A stretch of 64,000 bases of DNA from contig OX637799.1 in NCBI GenBank assembly GCA_951802425.1, positions 496,001 to 560,000 of the forward strand, in the 5' to 3' direction. This stretch comes from Clavaria fumosa. Lineage: Eukaryota; Basidiomycota; Agaricomycetes; Agaricales; Clavariaceae. Below are positions 44,576 through 52,989 of the stretch, piece by piece (the stretch's first letter is position 1; each line of letters starts with the position of its first letter). The position numbers were made by a program, and so were the translations under genes. Under the pieces are notes generated by a model, which worked only from the letters and a program-made list of their open reading frames with translations, did not search any database and was not told where the DNA came from.

Positions 44576-45535
44576 ATGTCCAACACACAATTGACGCCCG
44601 GAGCCGGGCCCAGTTGCCCCTCCCGCCCTCGCCCATGACCCGTCGTCGCCGTCCCCACACAACCTCGCGCGGTGGACAAGGACCCCGAGATCGCGGCCCT
44701 CACGAAGAAAATTAACACGTTGAGGGAGAAAAGGGTGAGGGAGGAGGAGGAGTGACGGAGGCGGAAGGAGGAGGAGCGGAAAGCGAGGGAGGCAGCAGAT
44801 AGGGTGCGGCGGGAGGAGCTGGAGAGGGCGAAGGCGGTGGAGGCGGAGGTGGCGCGGGAGAAAGGGGTGGGGAGGAAGCAGTCTCCGACACCGGAGACGG
44901 AGGCGGATCGCGCGGAGTGCGTGTGATGCCATAGGTTGGGGGTGGCCTGTGTGTGGCCAAGTGGGGGGCGGGGGACGGCCTGCAACGCCTGTGTGGGGGT
45001 GAAGCAGAAGTGCGGAGGAGGAGAGGCAGAGAGGCCAGAGCGGAAAAAGGCGAAGGGGACGCGGACCAAGCGGTCCGTGGAGTCGGAGGAGGATAGGGCG
45101 GAGATGTGGGTGCCGCGGGGTTGGCGGATGGAGGAGGAGGTTAAAAATTTGATGCAGGCCACGCATAGCGTGGTCCTGAGGGGGGTGTTTGCGATGGAGG
45201 AGTGGAGGGCAGAGGCCGCAGCGGAGGATCGGAAGATTCTCCGCGGGATTTTGGAGAAGTGGGGGAAGAGGATGGAGGTGGCGGAGAAGGCGGAGGCAGT
45301 GGAGGAGGTGAGGAAGGAGAAGGCAGAGGTTCTGAGGGCGGAGGCGGAGGACATGGTGGTGGAGGTGATGGGGAAGGAGAAGGAGAAGGGAAAGGCGAAG
45401 GAGGTGGGGTCAGAGAAAGAGGCGGAGGAAGAGGCGGAGGCGGAGGCGGAGGCAGGAGAAGTGGGAGCGGAGTCCGGGCTTAAGGAGCCCGAAGGAATTT
45501 TGCAGGCGTCGCCCGGCTCGCCCCCCTCCGCCTAA
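44576..45535 (+). pseudogene. Antisense accessory gene of E: Zn2Cys6-like cluster plus charged helices
   Basis: Encoded opposite to gag-pol, between 3' LTR and pol. From ATG 44576 to TAA at 45533-45535 one frame of about 320 codons is interrupted only by three TGAs (44636, 44753 and 44927 areas). First comes a basic/acidic helical segment (EIAALTKKINTLREKR). Then six cysteines spaced C-X2-C-X6-C-X10-C-X2-C-X6-C (residue two after the first Cys is a TGA; then CHRLGVAC, CNACVGVKQKC), fitting the Zn2Cys6 spacing. A basic stretch (RPERKKAKGTRTKR), WRMEEEVKNLMQATH and a long Glu/Ala/Lys coiled-coil-like tail follow. All three stops could be CGA to TGA changes. AATAAA lies just after the stop. Function unknown; a DNA-binding regulator is an inference from spacing. 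Confidence 0.7.
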
Positions 45536-45784
45536 AAAATAAAATTTTTATATACTTGTATTTATTGTTTCTTTTTTCTTTTGTTTTCTTTTTTATAATT
45601 TTTTTGTTTTTTATCTTCGAACTCGAGTGAAAAGTAAGCGGAGTGAAAGGAAAATAAGGTAAGACAACATGGAGAAGATGAAGAGAGGTTCGGAGTCAGA
45701 CTTGGGAGAAAAAATCAAAGGTTTGGAGTTTACGGAGAAAAGGAATAAGAAGAAAGGAGGTTTTTTTAGAGTTTTTGGAGTTTT

Positions 45785-45975
45785 TGGAGACAGGAACAGA
45801 GAGAGAGATGGAGAGACAGAGAGACAGAGAGAGAGATGGAGAGACAGAGAGACAGAGAGACAGAGAGACAGAGAGACAGAGAGAGAGATGGAGAGACAGA
45901 GAGACAGAGAGACAGAGAGACAGAGAGACAGAGAGACAGAAATATGGTTTTTTTTTTTTTTTTTTTTTTTTTTGG
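45785..45975. repeat. GAGACA microsatellite and poly(T) tract
   Basis: About 160 bp of (GAGACA)n/(GAGAGA)n with GAGATGG interruptions, then 25 T residues. It lies in the pol-antisense gene spacer of E. Long open frames here reflect the 6-bp period, not protein. Confidence 0.9.
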
Positions 45976-46159
45976 GAGAAGACGGAGAAGCGAGAGATGG
46001 AGTAGTATAGAACAGAAAATGTACGTAAGTAGAAGCATAAGAGAGATTTCGGGGTATTGGAGTGAACGGAGAAAAGAGACGGAATTGGATTGAATGGAAA
46101 ATGTACATAAATAGAAGCATAAGAGAAATTTCGGGGTATCAGAGTGAACGGGGAAAGGT

Positions 46160-49100
46160 CTAGAGGGTATTGAGAGGTCCGGGCTTGTTCGGATAAGCTT
46201 GGTGGAAGTCCGAAACGGCCTCGGAGGCATGAACAAGTTCCGTAGCGGGAAGCCAGGATGTTTCCTCATCGGTTCCTTCGTATCCGGACCACGGTACCAG
46301 GTATAGGAGTTTGCAGGTGCGGCGTTTGTCGATCTTGGAGTCGAGCACTTCGGAGATCTCGTGCTCTAAGTCTCCATTGATCTCTACCGGAGGAGGCGGG
46401 GTGATGGTACGATTCGGAATTGTATTCGGAGTGGCTGGCTCCAGCATGGAAATGTGGAAGACGGGGTGGACGGCTCGCATGGCCTCGGGGAGTCGGAGTA
46501 CGAAGGAGTGCGAACCGGCCTCTCTGATGATTTCGAAAGGTCCGAGGAACTTGTCGGAGAGTTTTTTGGAGGGTCTGGTCGTATGGAAAAACTTCGCCTT
46601 TACGTATACTCGGTTTCCGACCTTAAACTCCGGTGCCGGAGTCCGACGTTTGTCCACCGGACCCTGATAGCGACTCTGCGCTTCGGCGATTTGGTTACAG
46701 AGTTCTTGGTGCAGCTGATCCAAGTCTACAGCGAGCTCTCGGCCACGGACTGAAGTTACTTCGCATTCGGGAAATACCAAGATATTCGGATGATAACCCT
46801 TGTTCACGAAGAATGGAGAAACCCCAGTGGTGGCGCTCGGGGCATTGTTGTAGGCAAACTCGGCGAGGGGTAGAAGCTGCAACCAGTTGTCCTGCTGGTA
46901 ATTGCAGTAACAACGGAGGTATTGTTCCAACGTCTGGTTAGTCCACTCCATCTGTCCGTCGCCCTCCGGATGATATCCGGAGGTGAAGTGTAAAGTCATG
47001 TCCAGGACTTTACCCAACGAGCGAAAAAAACGGGAAACAAACTCGGAGCCGCGATCAGAGGTGACATGTGACAGAACTCCATGTTTTGAGAAGACATGGA
47101 ATACGAATAGACGGGCCAACTCCGCGGAGTTCACTTCGTCGGTCGTCGGGATGAAGATCCCCTGCTTCGTAAACCTATCAACAACCACCAATATTGCAGT
47201 AAAACCGGAGCTCTCAGGGAGTTGCTCGATGAAATCCATCGAAATGGAATTCCACGGTTTCTCGGGTATGGGTAGCTGCTTGAGCGTTCCATATGGCTTA
47301 TGCTGAGGGGCTTTTGCCCTACCACAAGTCATGCAAGACTTGCAAAAGTCCGATACAAATCCTCGGAGTTTCGGCCAGGTATAATCCCTGAAGACCAAGG
47401 CCATAGTCTTGGTCCGACCGAAATGTCCGGCGAGCAGGTGATCATGTCTCGCATGTAAAACACAGAGTCGGAGGTCATTGATGTCCGGTACATAAATCCG
47501 TCCATGCTCGCGGAGAAGTCCGTCGTCGTCCATGGACCACTTAGGGTCCGCGGAGTTCGAGCGGAGGTCTTCTAGGATCGGGATGATCACAGGATCGAGC
47601 AAGAGTCCAGACCGGATGTCCTCTCGGAGTTGATGATCGTCAATCACAAACAACGCGCGGAGTGCGGGTACGTAAAGCAACGAAGCTCGGAGAGACGATA
47701 TCAATTGTTCGCTGGAGAACATCGGCCGGAGGTTTTGCGGATTGACGCAGGCATAGTCGCTATCCCCCTCTTTGGGATAGACGTCCCAACGTCTAGTCAA
47801 CGCATCGGGTTTCATTCCGAGGCGCCCAGGGCGGAATCGGATCACGAAATTGAACTGGGAAAGGAACTCCGACCACCTGGCTTGACGCCGGGTGAGCAGG
47901 CGGACCATGGAGAAGTACTCTAGGTTCTTGTGGTCAGTAACAACATCGACCGGAATTTCAGAACCTTCAAGATAGTGCCTCCAAGCGGTAAACGCCTCAA
48001 ATATAGTGAGGAGTTCCTTATCGTGGGTGTCATAGTTCAGTTCAGAGACGCCTAGGGTGTGGGAATGAAAAGCGATAGGATGGACTTCACCGTCGGAGGT
48101 GACCGTAGAAAGTATCGCGGCGACAGCGTAGTCCGAGGCATCCGTTTCGACTATCAGTGGAGCTCCAGGTATGAAGTGCGAGAGGATTGGAGCTGTGGAG
48201 AACGCGGTTTTTAGATAGTCAAATGCGGACTGGCAATCGTCGGACCAATGCCACTCGATGTTTTTATGCATCAAGCGGTTCATCAGAGCGACGATCTCGG
48301 AATAGCCATGGATGAAGCGGCGGTAGAAATTGGCAAACCCAAGGAAGGACTGGACATCCTTGACCTTCCGCGGAGTCGGCCAATCCTGTATAGTTTTCAC
48401 TTTAGCCGTGTCCATAGAAAGTCCGGATGGAGATAAAACAAATCCAAGATACTCCACAGTTTCAGTGTGAAATTCACACTTAGCCGGGTTCAGGAAGAGA
48501 CCGTGCTCCCGGAGCCTTCGGAGTACCTCTCGGACGTGCTCAACATGTTGTTTCGGATCCTCGGAGTAAATTAGGATGTCATCGAGGTAGACGACCATGA
48601 ACATGTCGAGAAGGTCGGAGAATATGTTGTTCATAAAGTGCTGGAATGTGGCGGGCGCGTTTGTGAGCCCGAAAGGCATCACACACCATTCAAAGGATCC
48701 GTATCGGGTGCGGAATGCGGTCTTCCATTCGTCACCCTCAGCGATACAGACCAGGTGATACGCATGTCGGAGGTCGAGTTTTGTATAGATTCGGGCTTTT
48801 CCTGGAATGTCGAGAAGATCTTTAGTCAGCGGGAGTGGATAACGGTCTTTTTTGGTCAATTTATTGAGACCACGGAAATCAACGCATAATCGGAGCATTC
48901 CGTTCTTCTTCTGGACAAAGAGCACAGGTGCTCCGTGCGGAGAACGGCTTGGATGGATAAATCCGATGCGGAGGTGCTCGTCCAAAAACTCGCAGAGTTC
49001 GCTGAGTTCAGACTGCGACAGAGAGTAGACCGCACCTGGCGGAGGGGATTGGCCATCCAGCAGGTTGATCTTTAAATCATATGGTCGATGCGGAGCAAGG

Positions 49101-49969
49101 GTATCTGCCTTCTTTTTACTGAAGACATCTGGGAAGTCCCTGTACTCCTCCGGAACGGAGAGGAGGTCCTGGGGGGTGGTGTCGGGGACGTTGAACGAAG
49201 CGGAGGCCACGCGCGCGGACTCGCTCGACAACGTCATGCCAAAGACTTGGGACCCACGAAGTCCACAAGCCGTGATGAATGCGGCAGCATTCACAAAAGA
49301 AACTTTGGGTGTCTCCTGGAGAGACGGAGTAGACGGAAAGGTCAAAGACGGAGACAGAGGCAGAGATGGAGACGGAGTCTGGGTCTGGTTCGGAGTCGCT
49401 GCAGACGACATTTGAACCGGAGCACACGGAGTGGAGACAGACAGAGGGACAGAGGTGGACAGAGGGACAGAGTGGAGAGTGCTGGCCGGTGCACCCTCCG
49501 GATCAGATTTCGGAGTTTTCTCCTCTTTCGTAGATGGTCTGGGCTTTATCTGGCCAGTAATCCAGTCAACCAGCGGGTTGTTTTGGAACAGCCAATTCAT
49601 TCCCAAGATCACATCACTAGAGGGATCAAGATCGGTAACTACACACAAGACGTCGGTCGGATCCATGGCCGAGAGCCGAATGGATAACCAGACCGCTTCG
49701 GTAACCCATACGGAGGTGGTCCCGTTAATAAAAACAACCTCCCGAGGGGTCACCAGAATTTTTGGAAGACGGAAGCGAGAAGCAAATTTGGCGTCAATGA
49801 AACAAAGTTCAGCGCCGGAGTCTATCATAGCTTTGAACGGAGACGAAATAGAAGGAGAGGAGGCAAGAAGGGAAAGAGAACGATGAAAGGAAAGGGTATC
49901 GAGTATCGGTTCAGTACGATTGGAGTCGGAGCAGCCAGAGAGTCGTACTATGCTCTCTGGGCTGCTCAA
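46160..49969 (-). CDS. Pol of element E: protease, RT, RNase H, integrase, chromodomain
   Basis: One open frame of about 1269 codons that copies and integrates the element. Protease AMIDSGAELCFID (Asp about residue 50). RT with LCVDFRGLNKLT, PFGLTNAPATFQHF and YLDD at about residue 460. RNase H VETDASDYAVAAIL (about 606) and HDKELLTIFEAF. Integrase zinc motif HDHLLAGHFG ... CMTCGRAK (about 841-880), D-D-E in SMDFIEQ, TSDRGSEF and DGQMEWTNQ. Chromodomain at about 1195-1262 (EHEISEVLDS, YLVPWSGYEG, TSWLPATEL), which in this group targets integration to marked chromatin. No ATG starts the frame: it overlaps the gag stop by TTGA and sits in the -1 frame, so expression by frameshifting is likely. 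All catalytic residues seen are intact. Confidence 0.92.
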   Translation of the reverse strand: MSSPESIVRLSGCSDSNRTEPILDTLSFHRSLSLLASSPSISSPFKAMIDSGAELCFIDAKFASRFRLPKILVTPREVVFINGTTSVWVTEAVWLSIRLSAMDPTDVLCVVTDLDPSSDVILGMNWLFQNNPLVDWITGQIKPRPSTKEEKTPKSDPEGAPASTLHSVPLSTSVPLSVSTPCAPVQMSSAATPNQTQTPSPSLPLSPSLTFPSTPSLQETPKVSFVNAAAFITACGLRGSQVFGMTLSSESARVASASFNVPDTTPQDLLSVPEEYRDFPDVFSKKKADTLAPHRPYDLKINLLDGQSPPPGAVYSLSQSELSELCEFLDEHLRIGFIHPSRSPHGAPVLFVQKKNGMLRLCVDFRGLNKLTKKDRYPLPLTKDLLDIPGKARIYTKLDLRHAYHLVCIAEGDEWKTAFRTRYGSFEWCVMPFGLTNAPATFQHFMNNIFSDLLDMFMVVYLDDILIYSEDPKQHVEHVREVLRRLREHGLFLNPAKCEFHTETVEYLGFVLSPSGLSMDTAKVKTIQDWPTPRKVKDVQSFLGFANFYRRFIHGYSEIVALMNRLMHKNIEWHWSDDCQSAFDYLKTAFSTAPILSHFIPGAPLIVETDASDYAVAAILSTVTSDGEVHPIAFHSHTLGVSELNYDTHDKELLTIFEAFTAWRHYLEGSEIPVDVVTDHKNLEYFSMVRLLTRRQARWSEFLSQFNFVIRFRPGRLGMKPDALTRRWDVYPKEGDSDYACVNPQNLRPMFSSEQLISSLRASLLYVPALRALFVIDDHQLREDIRSGLLLDPVIIPILEDLRSNSADPKWSMDDDGLLREHGRIYVPDINDLRLCVLHARHDHLLAGHFGRTKTMALVFRDYTWPKLRGFVSDFCKSCMTCGRAKAPQHKPYGTLKQLPIPEKPWNSISMDFIEQLPESSGFTAILVVVDRFTKQGIFIPTTDEVNSAELARLFVFHVFSKHGVLSHVTSDRGSEFVSRFFRSLGKVLDMTLHFTSGYHPEGDGQMEWTNQTLEQYLRCYCNYQQDNWLQLLPLAEFAYNNAPSATTGVSPFFVNKGYHPNILVFPECEVTSVRGRELAVDLDQLHQELCNQIAEAQSRYQGPVDKRRTPAPEFKVGNRVYVKAKFFHTTRPSKKLSDKFLGPFEIIREAGSHSFVLRLPEAMRAVHPVFHISMLEPATPNTIPNRTITPPPPVEINGDLEHEISEVLDSKIDKRRTCKLLYLVPWSGYEGTDEETSWLPATELVHASEAVSDFHQAYPNKPGPLNTL

Positions 49970-51048
49970 TCTTTTTTTGGCACAGAGTCATCTCCCTCGG
50001 AGGTGATTCGTGCAGCGCTGGCACTGGCCCGCGAGGTCCGCTTATGACACTCGTTGGCTTTGTGGCCCGCTATTCCACAGAAGAGCCACAGATTATTATC
50101 GAAACGCCGTTGGCGTTCCTCTGGAGTCAGTTTTCCATCCTGACCCAGATGGGCCTTCTTTGTGTCACTGGAGCTACCGGAGTTAGCGGAGCCCTCAGCG
50201 ACCTTTGGAACGGAGTTCCCAGAAGTCGAACCGGAGTTCACCGGACGCTTATCCGAGGGTTTCTCGGACTTGGTATTAGCGCCGGAAGTGCTCGGGGACT
50301 TGGGAATATCCGAAGTCTCCTTTTTTATGGTGTTGTTAGGTGTTGGAGCTTTAACGGAGTCCCGAGAGATCTCCTGCTGACGAGCCCAATAATGGCCATT
50401 GATCGCACTGGCTTGCTCGCGGAGTCCGCGGAGCGTGTCCGCATGGTTAACGTGGGCCAGTTCGTCCTTGATGCGGCTAGCAAGTCCTTTGTAGAACTGC
50501 CGCTGCAACGCGTACTTGTCCCAATGGACAATGGACACGAATCTTTTGAACGAAATGGTATATTTCATCAACTTCTGGTCCTCGCACATCCGGAGGCGTT
50601 CGAGTTCAAACTCCGCCTCGCGGATCGCGTCGTAAGGACCAAAGTTCTCTGTAAGTTGAGTAACGAACATCTTATAGTTCGAAAGAACCGGATGGTCTTC
50701 ACCATCCAGGATCATTGGTTCGAACCATTCCAAGGCGAAGCCTCGGAGAAAGGAAAGGACATAGCGTACCTTATGAGAATCGGACTTGAACGCTCTTGGG
50801 CGATCAAGGAAGTTTAACTGGCATTGGACCAAGAAGCTTTTCAGCTTCTTAGCATCCAAGCCATCAAATGTGTCGGGGTCGCGTGGTTTTACCGTATCCG
50901 GGCACTTGTTGGCGTTGATAATTTGCTGAAGAAGGCGTGCCGGAGTTGGTTTGCGCTCTGCTCGAGGTGTCGGAGGTTCATTTAGCTTGTCGTCATCGTC
51001 AGTGACCAAGGGATCTGACTCTTCGTCATAGTCCGGAGGTCCGGACAC
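49966..51048 (-). CDS. Gag of element E
   Basis: 360 codons from MSGPPDYDEESDPLV. An acidic N-terminus is followed by the retrotransposon gag domain (VRYVLSFLRGFALEWFEPM, FVTQLTENFGPYD, FYKGLASRIKDELAHV), then a Ser/Thr/Lys-rich linker. The zinc knuckle reads WLFCGIAGHKANEC: the first of the canonical Cys residues is Trp, which should weaken zinc and RNA binding. It ends PKKD-TGA on an A7 run that overlaps pol. Gag packages element RNA into virus-like particles. Confidence 0.9.
   Translation of the reverse strand: MSGPPDYDEESDPLVTDDDDKLNEPPTPRAERKPTPARLLQQIINANKCPDTVKPRDPDTFDGLDAKKLKSFLVQCQLNFLDRPRAFKSDSHKVRYVLSFLRGFALEWFEPMILDGEDHPVLSNYKMFVTQLTENFGPYDAIREAEFELERLRMCEDQKLMKYTISFKRFVSIVHWDKYALQRQFYKGLASRIKDELAHVNHADTLRGLREQASAINGHYWARQQEISRDSVKAPTPNNTIKKETSDIPKSPSTSGANTKSEKPSDKRPVNSGSTSGNSVPKVAEGSANSGSSSDTKKAHLGQDGKLTPEERQRRFDNNLWLFCGIAGHKANECHKRTSRASASAARITSEGDDSVPKKD
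49972..49978 (-). promoter_or_regulatory. Putative -1 ribosomal frameshift site of E
   Basis: In the gag frame the sense strand reads CCA AAA AAA GAT TGA, so the heptamer A-AAA-AAA lies two codons before the gag stop. A -1 slip enters AGA TTG AGC, which is the pol frame and stays open for about 1270 codons. Any downstream stimulatory structure was not assessed. Confidence 0.6.
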
Positions 51049-51181
51049 ACTCGGAGTCGGAGTATTGTCAGCCGGTTCTGGAATGTCGACGTCGTCGGCA
51101 ACAGGAGGTGGAGGTCAAGCACCGGAACATGTAGTAGGCATTGTTAAGTTTGTATATATGAGGTTTGAAGTTCGAATATAC

Positions 51182-51906
51182 TGTCATGGTCCTAACAAGG
51201 TTAGCAGCGAAGGGGTTAGCAGAGCGGAGCGGAGATATTCTATCGGAGTCCGGTTGGAGTCCGATATCGGAGAAACGGAGAAGTAAACAAGAGGAAGAGA
51301 GACTTATGGGACTGCGGCCTCAACGTATGTGTTGTGCCACCGTGTATATACATGTCCCTATTTATCAAACAAGAACAATACCTAAGGGAGGATCAGAACA
51401 CAAGTCAAAACTCCGAAGTTGATCGGAGTCTGTCGGAGTTGGTCGGAGTTGGTCGGATGACGTGGAGAATGTCGAGGACGATGAGGATGAAAGCTCAGAG
51501 ATATTTTTAGGATCAAGAGACGTTAATATTCGAACTAAGGAGCAGGGAGATACAGGTGGAAACTTATACTGCAAGGACAGAGTATAGGAGTAATGTGAAA
51601 CAATGTACATATCAAATTACTAGGAGAGTTTCACCACATGTGCCTGTGCAATTTTCATGGAACAAAGAAACAACAACAAAAGCGACTCCCATGGGTCAAG
51701 GGTATCCTCTCAATAGTAAACAGAATGAGGGGATGGAGGGAGAAAGTTCTAGAATGAAGTCCGAATGGTCCAAAGGTCGGCGGAGTAAAGTCCAATGAAG
51801 ATGCGGAGCGGGGCATACGGAGTTACAGCGGAGCGGATCGGAGTTGGTACGGAGCTCGGAGTCCGGGGTGGGGATAGTGCTTATGCAAGTGGATGGGGTC
51901 ATAACA
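51182..51906 (-). repeat. 5' LTR of element E
   Basis: 725 bp. Compared with the 3' LTR it shows about 20 differences, mostly C to T or G to A, often at CG sites (for example GGCCGTAACA versus GGTCATAACA). The sequence downstream of the LTR begins GTATATTCGAAC, not a TGG-type primer site. Confidence 0.95.
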
Positions 51907-52231
51907 CCCCTGAAGACATCATATTCCAACATGATGGAGACCCCAAGCACCAGAGCCACAAGGCCAAAGATTGGCTTAAGGACCATGGTTTCAAGGTCCT
52001 CATATGGCCTGCTCAATCTCCAGATCTCAATCCCATTGAGCATCTGTGGAGTCATCTTAAGAGGAGGCTTGGAGAGTATGAAAGGGCACCAGGTGGAGTG
52101 TTAGAGTTGTGGGAGAGGGTGGAAGAGGAGTGGAACAAGATACCTGCTTCTGTTTGTCAGGGATTGATTGAAAGCATGCCTAGAAGGGTTGAGGCTGTGC
52201 TGAAGGCAAAAGGAGGCCATACTAAATACTA
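51907..52231 (+). pseudogene. Tc1-type transposase, C-terminal half
   Basis: Resumes directly after E: EDIIFQHDGDPKHQSHKAK, WPAQSPDLNPIEHLW. The second Asp and the Glu are 34 residues apart, so this is the DD34E catalytic core of Tc1 transposases. The stop TAA follows HTKY. With 42911-43621 it made one protein before E inserted. Confidence 0.9.
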
Positions 52232-52475
52232 ATACTTATACATTTGACTTATAAAATTGTCAGCAACAAAACTGTTCGAATGATGTGAGAAAGAAAATTG
52301 TGTAATAACATTACCAAAAATAGAAGTATTTCCTTATAGTATAGAGCAAAGTTGTAGCTAAGACATATGGCTATCCTCACAAATATCTTCAGAATTTTAC
52401 CAGCTTTATCTGGAGAGATATAAGTGAATCATTCCAAAAGTGCAAAACATTCGAACAGTTTTGTGAGTCACTGTA

Positions 52476-52970
52476 TATACTAGGGGAAGGGGCTGTGTAG
52501 AGGATGAGTCATAGTATGGAGAACGAGGCTATGCGCACTGAGTCGCGCGGGATAGGGGAGGCAGTATAGGGAAAAGGGGATGCCAAATAGGGAAGGTAGT
52601 GGCAAGGTACAAGTAAGGGGAGGGTGGCAAGGGGAATGCTTGGCATGGGCTCGGCTGTCCATGAAGGGGCCTGGACTAGTCTCGATTAGGGTAAATTGCT
52701 TGATGGGAACTGTCAGAGTGGTTATTGCTGATCCGCCTCCATCACGAATTGCAAAGCGTGCGAGAATGTAGAGGACATGGATGGGGCATGTGATGGGGGC
52801 TTATCGCAGACCTATAGACGCCTGAGAGGGATCACAGAGGTGGGTTTCAAGGTCGCGGGCAGGCATCTAAGGTCGCGGACAGGTCACGTGACTCTATATG
52901 CGTTCTTTGTCGCAAGCTCCTAGTGCACTGTGGGGTTTAGTCACAGTGGCTTACGTAAGCAATCCTGACA
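52476..52970 (-). repeat. 3' LTR of D, second fragment
   Basis: TATACTAGGGGAAGG ... GCAATCCTGACA, matching 59249-59743. The polypurine tract (sense GAGGAGGGGGCCA) adjoins it at 52971-52983. Confidence 0.95.
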
Positions 52971-52989
52971 TGGCCCCCTCCTCAAGGCT

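Larger units (their letters stand above)
43622..51906 (-). mobile_element. Ty3/gypsy chromovirus E, long open gag and pol
   Basis: Flanked by CCCCT (43617-43621, 51907-51911) inside the Tc1 transposase gene. LTRs of 725 bp each, 43622-44346 and 51182-51906, differ at about 20 sites, nearly all transitions. Gag (51048-49966) and pol (49969-46160) are each one open frame, linked by a slippery A-run. An antisense gene lies between pol and the 3' LTR. It is the best preserved long LTR element in the window. Confidence 0.95.
42562..52473 (+). mobile_element. Tc1/mariner element split by gypsy E
   Basis: Terminal inverted repeats of about 65 bp begin CAGTGACTCACAAAACTG. The target is TA (42560-42561, 52474-52475). 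Removing E (8285 bp) and one CCCCT leaves about 1.62 kb, a normal Tc1 size. The transposase is in two halves on the plus strand. The empty site is confirmed by the intact D 5' LTR (GAGCACTATATATACTAGG). Confidence 0.95.

Noticed and set aside
44542..45354. Long minus-strand frames opposite the antisense gene of E
   Set aside because: They arise from the skewed, Glu/Arg-rich codons of the plus strand and show low-complexity Ser/Pro strings with no domain.
44576..45535. Host transcription factor captured by the transposon
   Set aside because: Cysteine spacing fits Zn2Cys6 but the typical basic residues and a fungal TF middle domain are missing, and F has the same gene in the same place, so it belongs to the element.
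45611..46269. Open frames over the GAGACA tract
   Set aside because: The 6-bp repeat keeps all frames open; the protein is a Leu/Ser or Arg/Glu repeat only.
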